From: Heliocybe sulcata
Lineage: Eukaryota > Basidiomycota > Agaricomycetes > Gloeophyllales > Gloeophyllaceae
Direction: 5' to 3'
Assembly: GCA_004369045.1 (NCBI GenBank)
Contig: ML213519.1
Coordinates: 124,001 to 188,000, forward strand
Length of the DNA stretch: 64,000 nucleotides
Shown here piece after piece: positions 48,611 through 60,942 of the stretch (the stretch's first letter is position 1; each line of letters opens with the position of its first letter). Below the pieces are notes generated by a model that saw only the letters and a program-made list of their open reading frames with translations, had not been told where the DNA came from and did not search any database. Position numbers and translations under genes: made by a program.

Positions 48611-50169
48611 TCAGATAAAATAAGCTCTCCCTGAAGTAGGTGGGAAACCCACATACAAGCCATATTCAATGTCGGCGAGGAGTCGCCGAATCATGTCACG
48701 AAGGACGTCGGTATGCACGACGCGTTGAGACGGCAGCATGTGTTCCCTCTGCCCAGGCGCGCAGCATGCCAGTTTATGCTTCGGCCAGTCACCTCGGAGG
48801 CAGTCTCTACTGCAGTACAAAGCCTGAGTGTCCTGTCAGTAGTCGCACAATAAATAACGCAATATGCCTCACTATTTGGCACCTTGTACAGCGGGACAAC
48901 TTAGGTAAATCCCGGCCTTCACGCTTGTCGCAGTTCGTGCCCTCACACATCGCGTATAAAGCGCCTAGGTGCACCCCAATCTGGGCAACTCGTTCGACCT
49001 CCGTAGAATCCCGACTGTCTGTACCCTGGGCGATATACTCGTCAACAAACCCATTCCACTCCTCTGCCAAGTGCTTTCCATCCTCCTTGGACCAGGCACG
49101 CCCGTTGGGCCTGCAATGAATAAGGTCGCATCAACATGCACACGAAAAAATACATGTAATCACATGGGACATGCCCCTACTCGCTCTACGGCGTAGGCGA
49201 AAGCAGCATCGACCTGATTCTTCGGTACCAGATATTCCCGGAGGTAGTCCGTGACGGCTTTCCAGTATAGTTCGGGCGTCCTGGCAAGACCCTGCTTTAC
49301 CTGAGCCATACTTCATGCCTTGCCAAATCCAAAACCACCGTATAGCTCCTCCAAATATCGAAGGCAGACGTCGAGCCTGAAAAATCCCATTGGCTCATTT
49401 GGGGACACAGCTCCCTCGGATCACCATAGCTTCGCTGGGTCGTAACCAGAGCTTGCTTGGGTTTGTACCATACCTCCTGGAACGATACATTCCGCTGTAA
49501 ACGGCAGTTTCCGTGAAGCTTGCCAGAGACAGATCTGCATAGGAAGACTGACGGGTACGGTTTTGGTCCTAGGGCGTGACATTCGTCCAGTAGTTTCCCG
49601 GACCAGCATGGGCAGGGTTTAGCGGGCCGCACTGGATTGGAGTTCTTCCTGACTAATCCAAGAAAGCGAGTCTTGCTTCCTGTAGCAGTTAACCTGTTGA
49701 CGGCTTGCAAGCCATCGGGACCGCGTCGCTCAGGATTAGCGCCATGTTCTAATAGGAGGGTGATAAGGTTCCAATGTTCGACCTTGCAGGCTAAATCCAG
49801 AGGAGCATAATCGCCATCGGTCTTGTTGACGTCTGCATGCTGTTCGATGATCAACTTGCACACCCAGGCAATACGGATGACTCTGCGCTTTGACCTGTGA
49901 TAGTCCTCGGACCGTGATAGCTGTGCAGGACACTCGGCCGCCACTGCCGTAAGTACGACCAGATGCGTCAGACCCAGGACAAGAGGCGTCGTGAGCTCTG
50001 TATCTGGGTAGTCAATGCAAGCTCCCAGTCTTATCATTTCCAGCGCCAGCGACGGCTCGCCCTGCTGAGCAGCTGCACGGAGAAGTGTCTGTCCCTTTTC
50101 GCCCAGCCTGAGTGCGCAAGCCCGTGTTGGCACCAATGTAGCTATGTTGATCATCACATCGGGAGGCAT
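48611..50169 (-). CDS. Ankyrin / SEC-C / MYND zinc-finger protein
   Basis: Starts MPPDVMINIATLVPTRACAL. Ankyrin repeats: GQTLLRAAAQQGEPSLALEM and, later, YAPLDLACKVEHWNLITLLL followed by EHGANPE. A SEC-C-like zinc motif follows: CPCWSGKLLDECHA (CxCx8CH). The C-terminal MYND finger is split by an intron: CEGTNC, then LSRCTRCQIALYCSRDCL, then GDWPKHKLAC. The MYND domain probably binds proline-rich partners; the function of these common fungal ankyrin-MYND proteins is unknown. The same frame continues upstream to an ATG at 50322 (MPSPLNRPLIPSKLL) but is interrupted by TAA at 50230-50232. Either the real start is 50169 or the longer protein has been truncated. Exon joins in 49100-49300 are uncertain. 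Confidence 0.6.
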
Positions 50170-50232
50170 CCCCTTGGCACTAGGAAGCTTGACGAGTTCC
50201 AGACGGACTTCGTTGAATGCAGGCTGTAGTTA

Positions 50233-50839
50233 AGCGGAGTGACCGATGTCGAGCTCTTCATCACCTTCCAGCTTTTGTAGCAGCTTCGAGGGTATAAGGG
50301 GCCTGTTGAGAGGAGAAGGCATTGATGTGGCCACGACGTAGGAGGCGAATATCTATCGTGGCACAAGCGTGGCAACCGTCGGAGATAGAAATATATCGCA
50401 TTTGTGGCTGTGTTCCACTACATGGTGCCACAAGACACGTCCGGTTACAAAAAAGACGACGGAAATCCCTCCCTCTACGAAAACTATAAAAACAATCACG
50501 ATGCGTGTATATACCCCAACCCTGAGCCCGATGATAGTCACCGACTCTGATGATGCACGCGCAGACGAATTTGGGGAAGACTACGCGCACTCGCTACGAG
50601 AGAAGAAACGCAGATCAGCGAGGTTGACAGTCCATAATAGGCTTGCTCCAGTTTCGTTAAACTGGACTTCGAATTCAAGCAGACACCTTTTGGGTGGTGT
50701 CTATCAAGGCTCCTGGAAGGCTTAGATGCCACAATCCGGAAGTGTTGACCATTCCAAAAAGCTTACGAGCTACTACGTGTAGAGGCAGTAAAATGACAGC
50801 GGCAAATGGCAGTATGGCGCACATCGCGGAACGATATAA
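50233..50839. other. Spacer upstream of the ankyrin-MYND gene
   Basis: Holds the former N-terminal extension of the MYND gene (to 50322) and otherwise overlapping short frames on both strands with no motif. Confidence 0.35.
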
Positions 50840-51834
50840 TCAGCAAGATGAGATTTGCAAGAAAAGGGCAACAAGGACTTCTTCAAAATCGAGGTTCTTG
50901 TGGAACGTTGAGACTTCACGGTGACGGCAGGAGAGTCGTGCTAAACGGTTTTGTAGCTGCTTCCCTGTGAGATAGTCCCCAACAGAAGGAGGTACCAGCC
51001 TGTCCTCTTCAGCCCATCTCATGATCACATCAATTCCTCAAGCAGCCGCTCGAGGATCTGAGGCAGTATAGGTATCTTCAGACACACCTGAGACGGCAAT
51101 ATCTCTTCCGCCTGTTCACGAGAGCCGCGCTCCGTTTTATGTAGGTGTTCGCTAATCCCTCTAGTGAGATTGCTTATTGCAATCTACCGTCTATGACAGT
51201 TATCAGTCGCCCAAAGCGTTGGTCGTATTACGGATGTTTGCTCACTATCTTCGTCGAGAGCGGGTTCAAAACGCCTTGCCCCCGAGCGGCCTCAGAACGC
51301 CCGGTATAGCGCAGCGAGACGGGATCCGATTTTTGCAGTCCTCTCGATTATGGTCCAATCGCCACTGTCACTCACAAAGGTAGATCGCAGCCCTCAGGAC
51401 AGTGTATTCAAACGCGAGATCCACAATACCAAGAGGAAACAGGACGTAAGGGCAGCCTGCCGTTAACTCCTCTCGGACAGAAAGCTCGCCGGGTAGTATT
51501 ACCCGAAAGTCATTGAGCCGATGCTAAAAATTTGCAGGTGGGAGCAAGCCCGACAATATCAGAGCCATTTCGAATCCGGGGTTTATCCAGACTGGTGGGT
51601 ATAAAAGTGGACATAGAGATGAAATAACGAGGCCGACCAGGGTATTGCTCTTTGTATGGTATAGTGCAAGGGTATCGTGTTAAAACTTGTTGTATAGCCC
51701 CCCAAGATGATTCTTGATTGGCCAAAGTCGTGAACGACCTGTGCCTTCGTTGGTCCCCGCGGAAGGAACTTCAAGGGTTCTACTGGATCATTTCCCAGTC
51801 CAATCACCGGGCAGTTAGAAGGCTCCGCCGCCAT
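50840..51834 (-). CDS. Unidentified multi-exon gene
   Basis: Protein-like exons in order on the minus strand: MAAEPSNCPVIGLGNDPVEP continuing to TKAQVVHDFGQSRIILGG (51834 down to about 51700). Next comes VILPGELSVREELTAGCPYV then LFPLGIVDLAFEYTVLRAA (about 51510-51385). Next EEILPSQVCLKIPILPQILE then RLLEEL (about 51110-51040). Last MRWAEEDRLVPPSVGDYLTG to ALFLQISSC and a stop at 50840. Segments are in different frames with plausible splice sites between, so a spliced gene is likely, but I did not fix every junction. No family recognised. It could be an effector of the neighbouring ankyrin-MYND type or a lineage-specific gene. Confidence 0.35.
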
Positions 51835-52951
51835 ACCGTGTTTTACTGGATTAAATCAGACATATATAGAGGAGGGTGACGTGCCGGAATAATCTGCGGT
51901 ATGCATCCGTGAATCATGAAGAACCTTTGCTATCGATCTGTAATATGACGGACATATGTGAGACAACGGCACAGTAAAGAGCTGCGCACGAGGTTATTAT
52001 TGACTTTGAGTCCATGGGCACCTTCCTCTGTCTCGGCATCTGGCGCGAGACAGCAGATAGCGCGAGGAAACGCCAGGCCCTTCACTTTCGTACTAAATGA
52101 CGCACCTCTGCGAAATCACTTTTGTCCGGAAGTCAACAGAGGCCCGACCAACCGTGCCCATTAGGACACGGGCGTTTCTTACCCCCAATACGAGCATGAG
52201 CAACCGTGCACAGGTCGCCGACCTACCAGATATGCGCACTCTCCGTCACTCACCAAGGGCACAGGGTTGAATGCTTAAACTGATCCTCCTGGATATTACT
52301 GAGGAGATGTAGACCGGATTGTAGCGTCGCCTCCTTGGTTAGGCAGATCTGCGCCGTGATATTGAACATCGTTCGGGAGCGAGGCAAGGTAGATGTCCCA
52401 GACAATAGCTCCCAAAGCAATAATCGACGTTGAAGATGGACTCGTCGTCAAGAGATTTAGGCCGTACTCGCGTTCACAGTGTTATCGCAGTTATGAATCA
52501 AGCCAGGAGAAACGGTGGCATTCATCAAAAGAATAATCATGTGAGCAGGCCAAGAGCAGGCTCCTATGCAGCCCGTGCGCTTCATTGAGCGTCGGAGTCA
52601 TGACATATTCAATATCCGCGCACGACGCAATGTGATTCTTGGCTACGAGTCTAAACAGGCGCAGTGCACAGTAGACTGGCTGCGAGTCTGCCCCTCTCCC
52701 CCACCAAGCTGACTTGATTCATATATTGCGACCGACGGCGACAAAATCTCTGCGGATGCTCTTCTAACTGGTTCTGTGGTTCAATACCCCCAATATCCTT
52801 ATTTCCAAACCTCAATTTACCCACTAAACAAGCTTGAATGCCGGGCGTTACTGTACTACAGCCCTCACCTGCGCTCAGATCATTTCCATCAAGTTAGTGG
52901 CGGAACTTCTCTGGAATACAGCTTACTGACGTTCGAGTTGCAGCCAATACA
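51835..52951. other. Intergenic, promoter side of the deubiquitinase
   Basis: About 1.1 kb with no supported gene. Open frames are short and without motifs. Confidence 0.45.
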
Positions 52952-55900
52952 ATGCAAAATGGTTCGGCAAGGTCCCTAGAACCGACTGTTGCGGAGATCA
53001 AGGACAGGGCGAAGGAGCAATCCCAGAAAGTTTCGAAGGGGGTCTCTGCCATGACGTTGATCAAGGCGGCTCGTAGTCAAGTCGGCGCAGCACGAGTGTT
53101 CGAAGGCACAGGCGATCTTCGAAATGCTCTTAGTGCCTACACCAAGGCAGCGAGCCTCACTCAGACGTTCATGGAGTCCGCCGAGTTTCGGCAGGAAGCT
53201 CACAAGGGCCAGCAGGGAGTGCTGTTCAAGGAGTTCATGGACTTCCAACAGGTTTACCAGATGCTTTATAACATGTTTAATCTTCTGCTGACGAGCTTAA
53301 TAGAAGGACGGAAGCAAGCTAAAGGAGGAAATGCAGAACGTAGAGGAGAAGCTGAAGGAAATCGAGCAATCGGCTGGGCGGTAAGTCCTGTCCGAACCCG
53401 TTGTCACCAACTCCTTATAGTCCGACCGGCTTTCCAGTGAGAATGGCGGCACCGTCAATGGGACAGGCGATGACGAGAATGGACTCATCCGTAAAGCAGG
53501 TGGAAGTATCGCCGACCGAATCCGTGCCTTGCAGAACGCTGGTCTGAGCGACAACACGACACCGACTGTGAACAAGCGCATGTCCCGCGAGTCCATGAAT
53601 GCTCCACCTGCTCTTCCCTCCACACCGCCTCTGTCTTCAGACTCTCTGCGTAACATCCGTGCCACGCCCGCTCCTTCGCCAACTCTCCAGATCTCGTCCT
53701 CCACCTCTGCGTCGGCTCCATACACTCCGACACTACCCAGTGCATTGACTCTTCCATCACTTCAGCAATCGAGCGCTGCGTCTCCCCTTTCTCCGACTTC
53801 CGCTACTCAGCACGTGTTCGTGAACCCTTCCTCCTTCGGTCCTCCTTCCCCCACGTCCTCGGCCTCCTCCTCTCCCCGTGCGTCCCACCTCAACCTCTCA
53901 GAATTCGCACAGACCTTCCCCTCGATCGACGAACTGGATGAGAGCATGAACGGCATGGCAATATCCTCGGAGCCAACCGGTGGCGCTGGGAGCAGCTCCA
54001 GCTCGAGCAAGTTGTCGGCGCTAGAAATGCGACCACCAGATGTGCATGTAGTGTCGCCAACTGCTATCAGTGCATCGTCTAGGTTCCCACCTATCCTGCC
54101 TATCGACCCGGGTCCCAGACCCTCCAGTACGCCCATCAAGACATCCGTCGACGCCTTTGCCAGTAGGCCCGCCAGTCCTGCTCTGCCAAACGGACGGTCG
54201 CCTATGTCTCCGACTGTGCCGAGGAAACCGTCGAACCTGTCTCTCACTGGTTCGCCACGGGTAGGACGGTCTCCGGTCTTACCGACGTTCACCGGCTCAT
54301 CGGGACAGGCAAGTGCGGCGCCATCCGAGAAACTGGATATCCCGCATCTTAATGCAGTTGACCCCAAGATGCTGCATGAGTATCTGTCCAGTATCAAGGT
54401 GCTGTTGCTGGACTTGCGGACGAGAGAGGCTTTCGAGAAAGAACGGATCAAGGCAGATGCCGTTGTTTGTTTAGAGCCGTCCATCCTCCAGCGCGAGAAG
54501 TAAGGCCATTGATTGTACGTTTGCTGCGATCATTGCATCGTTAATTTGTTGCATTTTCAGTCTATCCGCAGAGGTTATAGAGGATGCTCTATCAATTGCG
54601 CCGCACAACGAAACTATGCTTTTCGGAAATCGCGACAAATTTGAACTCGTGGTGCTCTACGATGATTCGTCGGAATCATACGGTCTTCCGAACTCTCCTT
54701 TCAATCAGCTCTTACGCGCGATATATGAACGAGCCTTCAAGAAGTCCCTGAAGAAGATGCCAGTGCTGCTGATTGGCGGTCTGCAGGTTTGGAAGTCTGC
54801 CTATCCCGCAGAGGTTGTCTCTGGCGGAGGCAACGGCAGCGGCATGAAGGTCTCCACTTCTTCTTCCGAAGCACGCAGTCTATCCATGGCGAACGGTATT
54901 AATGGTACAACCACGAATGGTTTTCCCAATGGTGCCGGCGGTTTAGTTTCTGTGCCACCCACACCTCGACCGCTTCCGGAGGCCCCCAATTATCTGTTGA
55001 GCAGACCTAGAGCGGGTACGGTGGATCATATCAGGCCGTCGCCGTCTCAACCAACGACTCCACCTGTTCCCGCCTCCCAGATGCCTGTTTCTATTGGTCG
55101 AAAGAGATCTGGAACAGACTACCAGACTGTGGCGTCAGGGAGCAATGGCGTTATGAACGGTCCCGAAGGCTCGGGGCTGACGTCGCCGACATCTCCCACT
55201 AGGACTTTGGTGCGAAAGCCTGCGATGATGCGGCCACCTTCATCCCCTCATATTTCAAGCTATGTTAGTCGACCAATATATGAAAATGTACGTACAGCTT
55301 TGCCAGGTGCGAGCTTATACTGACTATTCCTCATGCAGCCAGCAGGCCAGCAATCACCTCCATCATCTTATCCGCTGACAAATGGCAAAACTCCGATTCA
55401 ATATCCTACTGTCACCCGCTCCAATCCGCCAGCTGCGATTGCTGGATCCTCCTACAACACGAACGGAAACTACGGTGTAGTCTCACCGCCACCCCAGGCC
55501 TCTATCAACCCTTCTCCGCTTGCCCGGCGCCGGAGTGACTACGTCGACCAGTCGCAGGAAGCACTGTCGGGCCTCAACGGCCGAACATCTATAGACTACC
55601 CTAATTTATCATCTCAGCATCTTATCCGTCCTCCACCCGCTGCCGCATCTCCGGGACTTGAGCGACAGGACAATCGACCTCGAGTGATGTCACACTCACA
55701 CTCTTTCTCCGTCCCCGCTGTCAACCGCGGTCCTCCGGCTGCGCCAACAATCAATTCTGACTACCCGGTAACGTATTGGTCCGATCTCCAAATTGCGACA
55801 TCAGGGTTAAAGAATCTCGGTAATACTTGCTACATGAACTCGACCATCCAGTGCTTGAGTGCCACAGTGCCTTTCGCGCGATTCTTCACTGGTACGTGCT

Positions 55901-57151
55901 CGCGTTACTTTGTACGTATTGTGTTTTCTAATGCCTAGTCAGATGGACGATGGAAAAGTGCTATCAATATGGTTAATCCGATGGGAACGAAGGGTAACCT
56001 GACGGCAGCCTTCGCCAGCATTCTTCATGAGATGTGGCATGGAGAGATGCCATATCTTTCTCCGTTGCAATTCCGCGTATGTTCTTTCCTTGGTCTTAGT
56101 TAGATCACCTCTTGACCTATGTGACAGCGTTCCATCTGCATGCATGCAACGCAATTCGACGGAAATGATCAACATGATTCGCAAGAGTTCTTGACATTCC
56201 TCCTGGATGGTCTGCATGAGGACCTCAACCGGATTATATACAAGCCAGCCGTCGAGACATCACCAGAGCGGGAAGAGGAGCTGGAGAGACTGCCCCAACA
56301 AATTGCCAGTGCACGGGAGTGGAAGATTTATCGCATGCGAGACGACAGTCTCGTGGTGGACTTCTTCCAGGGCCAATTCCGAAATCGTATGGAGTGCTTA
56401 ACGTGTCACAAGACGTCGACGACGTACAACACGTTCATGTCTCTTTCCTTGCCCATACCCACGGGGCGTTCGTCTTCCAAAATTACCCTAATGCAATGCT
56501 TGGATGCCTTCGTCAAGGAAGAGGTTATGGAGAACTCCGAGGCCTGGTAAGGCTACATTGTTTATGCGTGTATTCCTTGCTTACAGTACGATAGGAACTG
56601 CCCTAAGTGCAAGACATTGCGCCGGGCGACGAAGCGCTTATCACTCTCTCGGTTGCCTCCGGTTCTTATCATCCAGTTGAAGCGATTTTCTTTCAAGGGC
56701 CCATTCACGGATAAGATTGAGACCTTGGTGGATTTCCCCTTGAAGAGTCTTGACCTTACGAACTACTTGCCTCCTCCACTGCCGCCTGGTGCGGACAAGT
56801 CTCAGCTTAACGGCGGGCAGCAGTTGTCGTATGATGATCCTCGATTGCAAGTCCCGCCATACAGGTACGATCTGTACGGTGTCACCAACCATTTCGGCAG
56901 TTTGAGTAGCGGACACTGTGAGTATCTGATGTCTTGCTCATTCCCTTCGATGCTGAGCTGCAGCCTAGATACTGCATTCATATCCTCGCGCGGAGGGTGG
57001 ATGTATTGTGACGACAGCCGAGTCACGACGGCAGATCCAAAGGAGGTTGTGGTACGTGCCATTCCTCATCGCGGTACGACCGGTGGACTGACCTCAGTTG
57101 TCGCAGGGTAAACCAGCATATGTATTATACTACAAGCGGATTAAAGCATAG
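52952..57151 (+). CDS. Rhodanese-USP ubiquitin carboxyl-terminal hydrolase (Doa4/Ubp4, USP8 type)
   Basis: Cysteine protease that removes ubiquitin, in yeast mainly from cargo at late endosomes. The start MQNGSARSLEPTVAEIKDRA precedes a helical MIT/USP8-dimer-like region (AARVFEGTGDLRNALSAYTK). A long Ser/Pro-rich linker follows. The rhodanese domain is split by introns (YLSSIKVLLLDLRTREAFEK; LVVLYDDSSESYGLPNSPFN; MPVLLIGGLQVWKSAYP). The USP domain starts with the Cys box GLKNLGNTCYMNSTIQCLS, then QHDSQEFLTFLLDGLHEDLN and zinc-ribbon cysteines (MECLTCHKTS; NCPKCKTLR). The His box GHYTAFI forms across an intron and GKPAYVLYYKRIKA ends the protein. The last exon, 57110-57151, is spliced on, giving a normal USP C-terminus. 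About 1,100 residues, apparently complete. Confidence 0.9.
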
Positions 57152-57286
57152 ATTACTTTTTTCTATTATTCTCTGTTTTGTTATTCTGTTGTCGTTGCAT
57201 CATCTGTATTTCTTCTGATATTCTTTCCATCTGCCACCACTATCATTACAACAGGACATGTAATCTTATATCCGCATCTATGAATC

Positions 57287-60200
57287 CTATGCTACAATAC
57301 AAGAGGTATTATCATCGCCTCCCTCGGCTCCCCTTTGCTCGAAATAACATCTGTGGCAGACGAATTCGCTTCGGAATGGGTAGAAGAGGGGCGAGTACTC
57401 GGTGCCGCATTTCAAGCAGTGCGGCTCCGGACCGGGCTTTGCAGCGACGGTCTGGCCTTCCATGCTGCGGATATTCAGGATGCTGTCTAGTCGCTTTGCC
57501 TTGCGAAGGAGACCATGGGATTGAGCGACCGGGACTTGCTTGTAGTTCGTGCAGTAGACCTGCAGAGCAGTCTAAAGGCCCACAGGTCAGCCCGATGATC
57601 TTCATCATGGAGATACCCTCACCTCTCCGGCATCGTTCATGGTGCATATGTCATAGATGATGCGCTTTGTAAAGGACGCATGCTCTTTGCAGCAGATGAC
57701 GGGGTTCATAGAACCCGTTTCGTCGCCGAAGTTCACCACCGTTGTGAGATCCCTGCGGGTGCTCTTGACCTAGGTACGTATGTCATAACAGTTAGAATAG
57801 GGTTCGCGTTGTCGACTGAGCTCGCACGCACCGGTTGGATCTCGAATCCGAATTTGTATCCATTCTGCCACGCGCATGAGATGTGGAACTCCTTCGGGCA
57901 GTCAGAACATCGGACAACGGCACCCCCGCTCTCGTTGCAGATGCCACATTTCTAACCCGCCATGAGCGCGCAATGCGAGTGGTGTATCATTCAGAACTTA
58001 CCGTAGACCATCGGTGAGGCGGGATGGTGCTTATACCCTCTACCAGACGCAGACGCGACGCATCGCTGTACGTCGTTTCCGGTATAAAGACCGAGCAGAG
58101 CACGTGCGCCCAGCCTTGGCCTTCGGTGGGTTTACAGGCACGTAAGTAGGTATCTGGAAGTGGGAAGAGCTGGTCCCTTTTTCTTTTGTCCCGTTTCTTC
58201 CGAGGGCACAGCAGGCAGTCCGTGTTCTGACGCATATAACGATCAAATAACGATCAAACTGACGTATTTGAACGTCATGGACAACAAACTCACCACTGAT
58301 GCTTCAGGACTCTTCTGGTTCTCGCAAAGATCACACATCCACGATTCCACCGAGGCAGGATCAAGCACCGCGCCGCAGGTCGCTGCATGAACCCTGAAAC
58401 CGCACTGCTTGCATTTCAGGACCTTACCCAACGGCCCACTTTTGTTACAAGTCAGACAGCGGATATGAGGCAAACTCGGAGGCGGAGCAGGTGGAGGCGG
58501 GGTGGACTGCGCGGACGCAGTAGTCTACAAAGGACCGGAGCTAAGCAACCAAGATATTTCCCGTCAAGAGATAAACTGACCTTGGCTCGCTTGGTAGGCG
58601 GTGCAGTGAGAGGCGTACCCTCCCTCTTCTCGATACGCTCGGCGAGGGGCGGCTTCACCTTGGACGGCGGGGCGGAGCCATCCCGCATCGGCCGTATATG
58701 CAGATCAGCATACTTGCGCCAATTCAAGCCGCATTCTTCACAGAGCATAGGCGAGTTGGCGAGTCCCTTGGGAGCTTTGTACCACGTCTTCGAGTCCCTT
58801 GTCCTACACGCGCCGCAATAGGCATTCTTCGACGGGGACAGAATGACAGAGGCGGCCTCCTCGTCGTCCGAGTTGGGGATGGAGACGGTGGCCTTGTGGG
58901 GTTGAGCGAGTCCTGCTCGTATACGCGCATTCTCTTCTCGAAGTTTGCCGCTGCAAATCAGGGATGCATGAGAATATGCACTGGCGATAGATCCCGCGTC
59001 AACTTACTTCTTCCAGTGGCCGTAGAATCTTACTACCTCCGCTATAGACCGCGTACCGACCTCTTCCCGGACTGAACGCAGTTCCGGGCCGTAGGTCGCG
59101 ATGCCGTCTTCAAACGCTATGATCTCCTCGTCGTTCCACTCACGATCGGTGTATCGAGTCTCAGTCTTCTTCCACTATCGCAAAAGTTCAGTATCATATT
59201 TACTATCACCGATGCTGGTCAAGAATGCGAACCTTCTCGAATCGTACGGGGGACTTCATATTGACCGTGGAGAAGCTGCGCTTTGAAAGATAGGCTTCGC
59301 ACATACGGCGAGTGACTTCTGTCAGCCAGTCCACGCTGCTCTGTAGATCTGTCCGAGCGGTCAAAGCACGCTTGCATCTTTCCACTGTATGCACTAGTTA
59401 GAAGGCATCAGTGGCGTTGTGGCGCCAGACTCACTTTCCGCCACTAAATCAAAGCACGTGTCAATATTGCCTTAACTGGCACAGCCACACTGGTTGCCAC
59501 GCACCTTCCTCTTCGGACATCTCGTTGACAAGGCTCAGCACTTCGATGGTCCCATCGCCTCCTCTCTCCTCAATGTCTAATACCGGATTACCTCGGAATA
59601 AGTGTATTATTTTCGACAACTGCTTACCTGGTGCAAGGGCCGAACTATCTGGATGATCGCGGTCAATCAACGGAGGCGGAACGGCCTGAAACTTGGCTCC
59701 GACGCGTGTGGCTGTTCGGGGGAATATCAAGTCCTCCGGATCTGTGGGGAAGCCGATCGGCAAATATCGAAGCCTGCTGTCAACAACGCCCTGGCTGACA
59801 CACGCGCACACAACTCACCCAGCGTATCTTCCGCCACCGTGTACAGCCTTCCCACCGCCAGCCAACATCAATCACACTGTTTCTCTGGTACGGGGAAGAC
59901 GCACCCGAAGTATCTGAACGGCCACATCTGGTAGTGCTTGATCTCCATGTTCTCCTCCTTCTCGGCCTGCGCGCGGTCCTTGCGCGGGCGCCCGCGGCCT
60001 CTGGCTGGTGGGGCGTTGGACTTGGGCGGCTTCGGCTGGGTGGGCGTGATGTGCCGCACGACTTCGTGGCTGTCGACTTCCTTTTCGTGCTGCCGCGAGC
60101 ACGGGGCACACGTCCAGCCGTACCCGCGGGACGGCTTCGCGAGCAGGGGGGGCTGGACGCAGCCCATGTGGAAGAACCTTTTGCAGCGGTCGCATTGGAC

Positions 60201-60942
60201 GGTTTCGGGGCTGCGGGGACATTATTGGAAGGTTAGTGAGAGAGAGGAGACTTGTTACGTACTGAGGACACCACTCTTCACATGTCGCGCAGAGTCGAAG
60301 TGAGTCTGTTAGATCTGGCACAATCTCTTTCTCTGCTACAACGTATTCGTATCGCGAGATGAGCACCTCCCGGATGTGATTTGGTACTGTCAGAGAATGC
60401 GGTTCGTCTAAAGGTCTTTTCGTGAATAGAAAGAAGCGCACGGTTTCGGACGTCAGGCGAGAGAATGACCTCGAACTCTTTCTTGATGTATGGATCGAAC
60501 AAGCGCGTGAAATAAAATCTGTCCGGGCGTTTCTTCCAGCCAGCGAGGTCGGAGATCTTATTCCGGTGTATGACATAGCATTTGGAGCGCAGCTGGGAGA
60601 CGTCGCATATTTCGGAGTAGATGGCGGCGAGCAGGAGGCGGCAGTCGGCCACGGGGCGGTCGCTCACGTCGCTCGGCCGGTAGTACCAGGCAAGGCGGAC
60701 TCGGGCATGATTTTCCTTGCCCTTTCCCTTGCCCTTGGGCGTTCCCTCTGGGGGAAGGAATTCCATGATACGAGCCACTGAGTAAGGGGTGCCATCGCGT
60801 GCGTTCCATGCTGGAGAGCAATAAACATGGTCTGTACCAAAAATTAAGTACGCGGAGGGTAGAGGAAGATGGAGGGCTAATATGAATTTTACCGTTGACT
60901 TTGACTTTGTCGCCGTTCTGGAGGGTAACGAAGACTTGAGAC
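57287..60942 (-). CDS. snt2: Snt2-type BAH-PHD-SANT-GATA chromatin regulator
   Basis: Nuclear histone-reader subunit; in yeasts Snt2 partners Rpd3 or Lid2-type complexes. The start is MSQVFVTLQNGDKVKVND. Domains in order: BAH (HVYCSPAWNARDGTPYSVAR; CDVSQLRSKCYVIHRNKISD); a first PHD finger (CATCEEWCPQ, CDRCKRFFHMGCVQPP, WTCAPC); an ELM2-like stretch (RVGAKFQAVPP); a SANT/Myb domain (REWNDEEIIAFEDGIATYG; EVVRFYGHWK); a GATA-like finger (CGACRTRDSKTWYKAPKGLA; LCEECGLNWRKYADLH); a PHD (CLTCNKSGPLGKVLKCKQCG) running into an extended PHD (CLLCPRKKRDKRKRDQLFPL; GWAHVLCSVFIPE; CSDCPKEFHISCAWQNGYKF). A final CLKCGTEY...CHRCYFEQ pair follows. About ten introns, near 1,000 residues, complete. It converges with the deubiquitinase, 135 bp apart. 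Confidence 0.88.
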
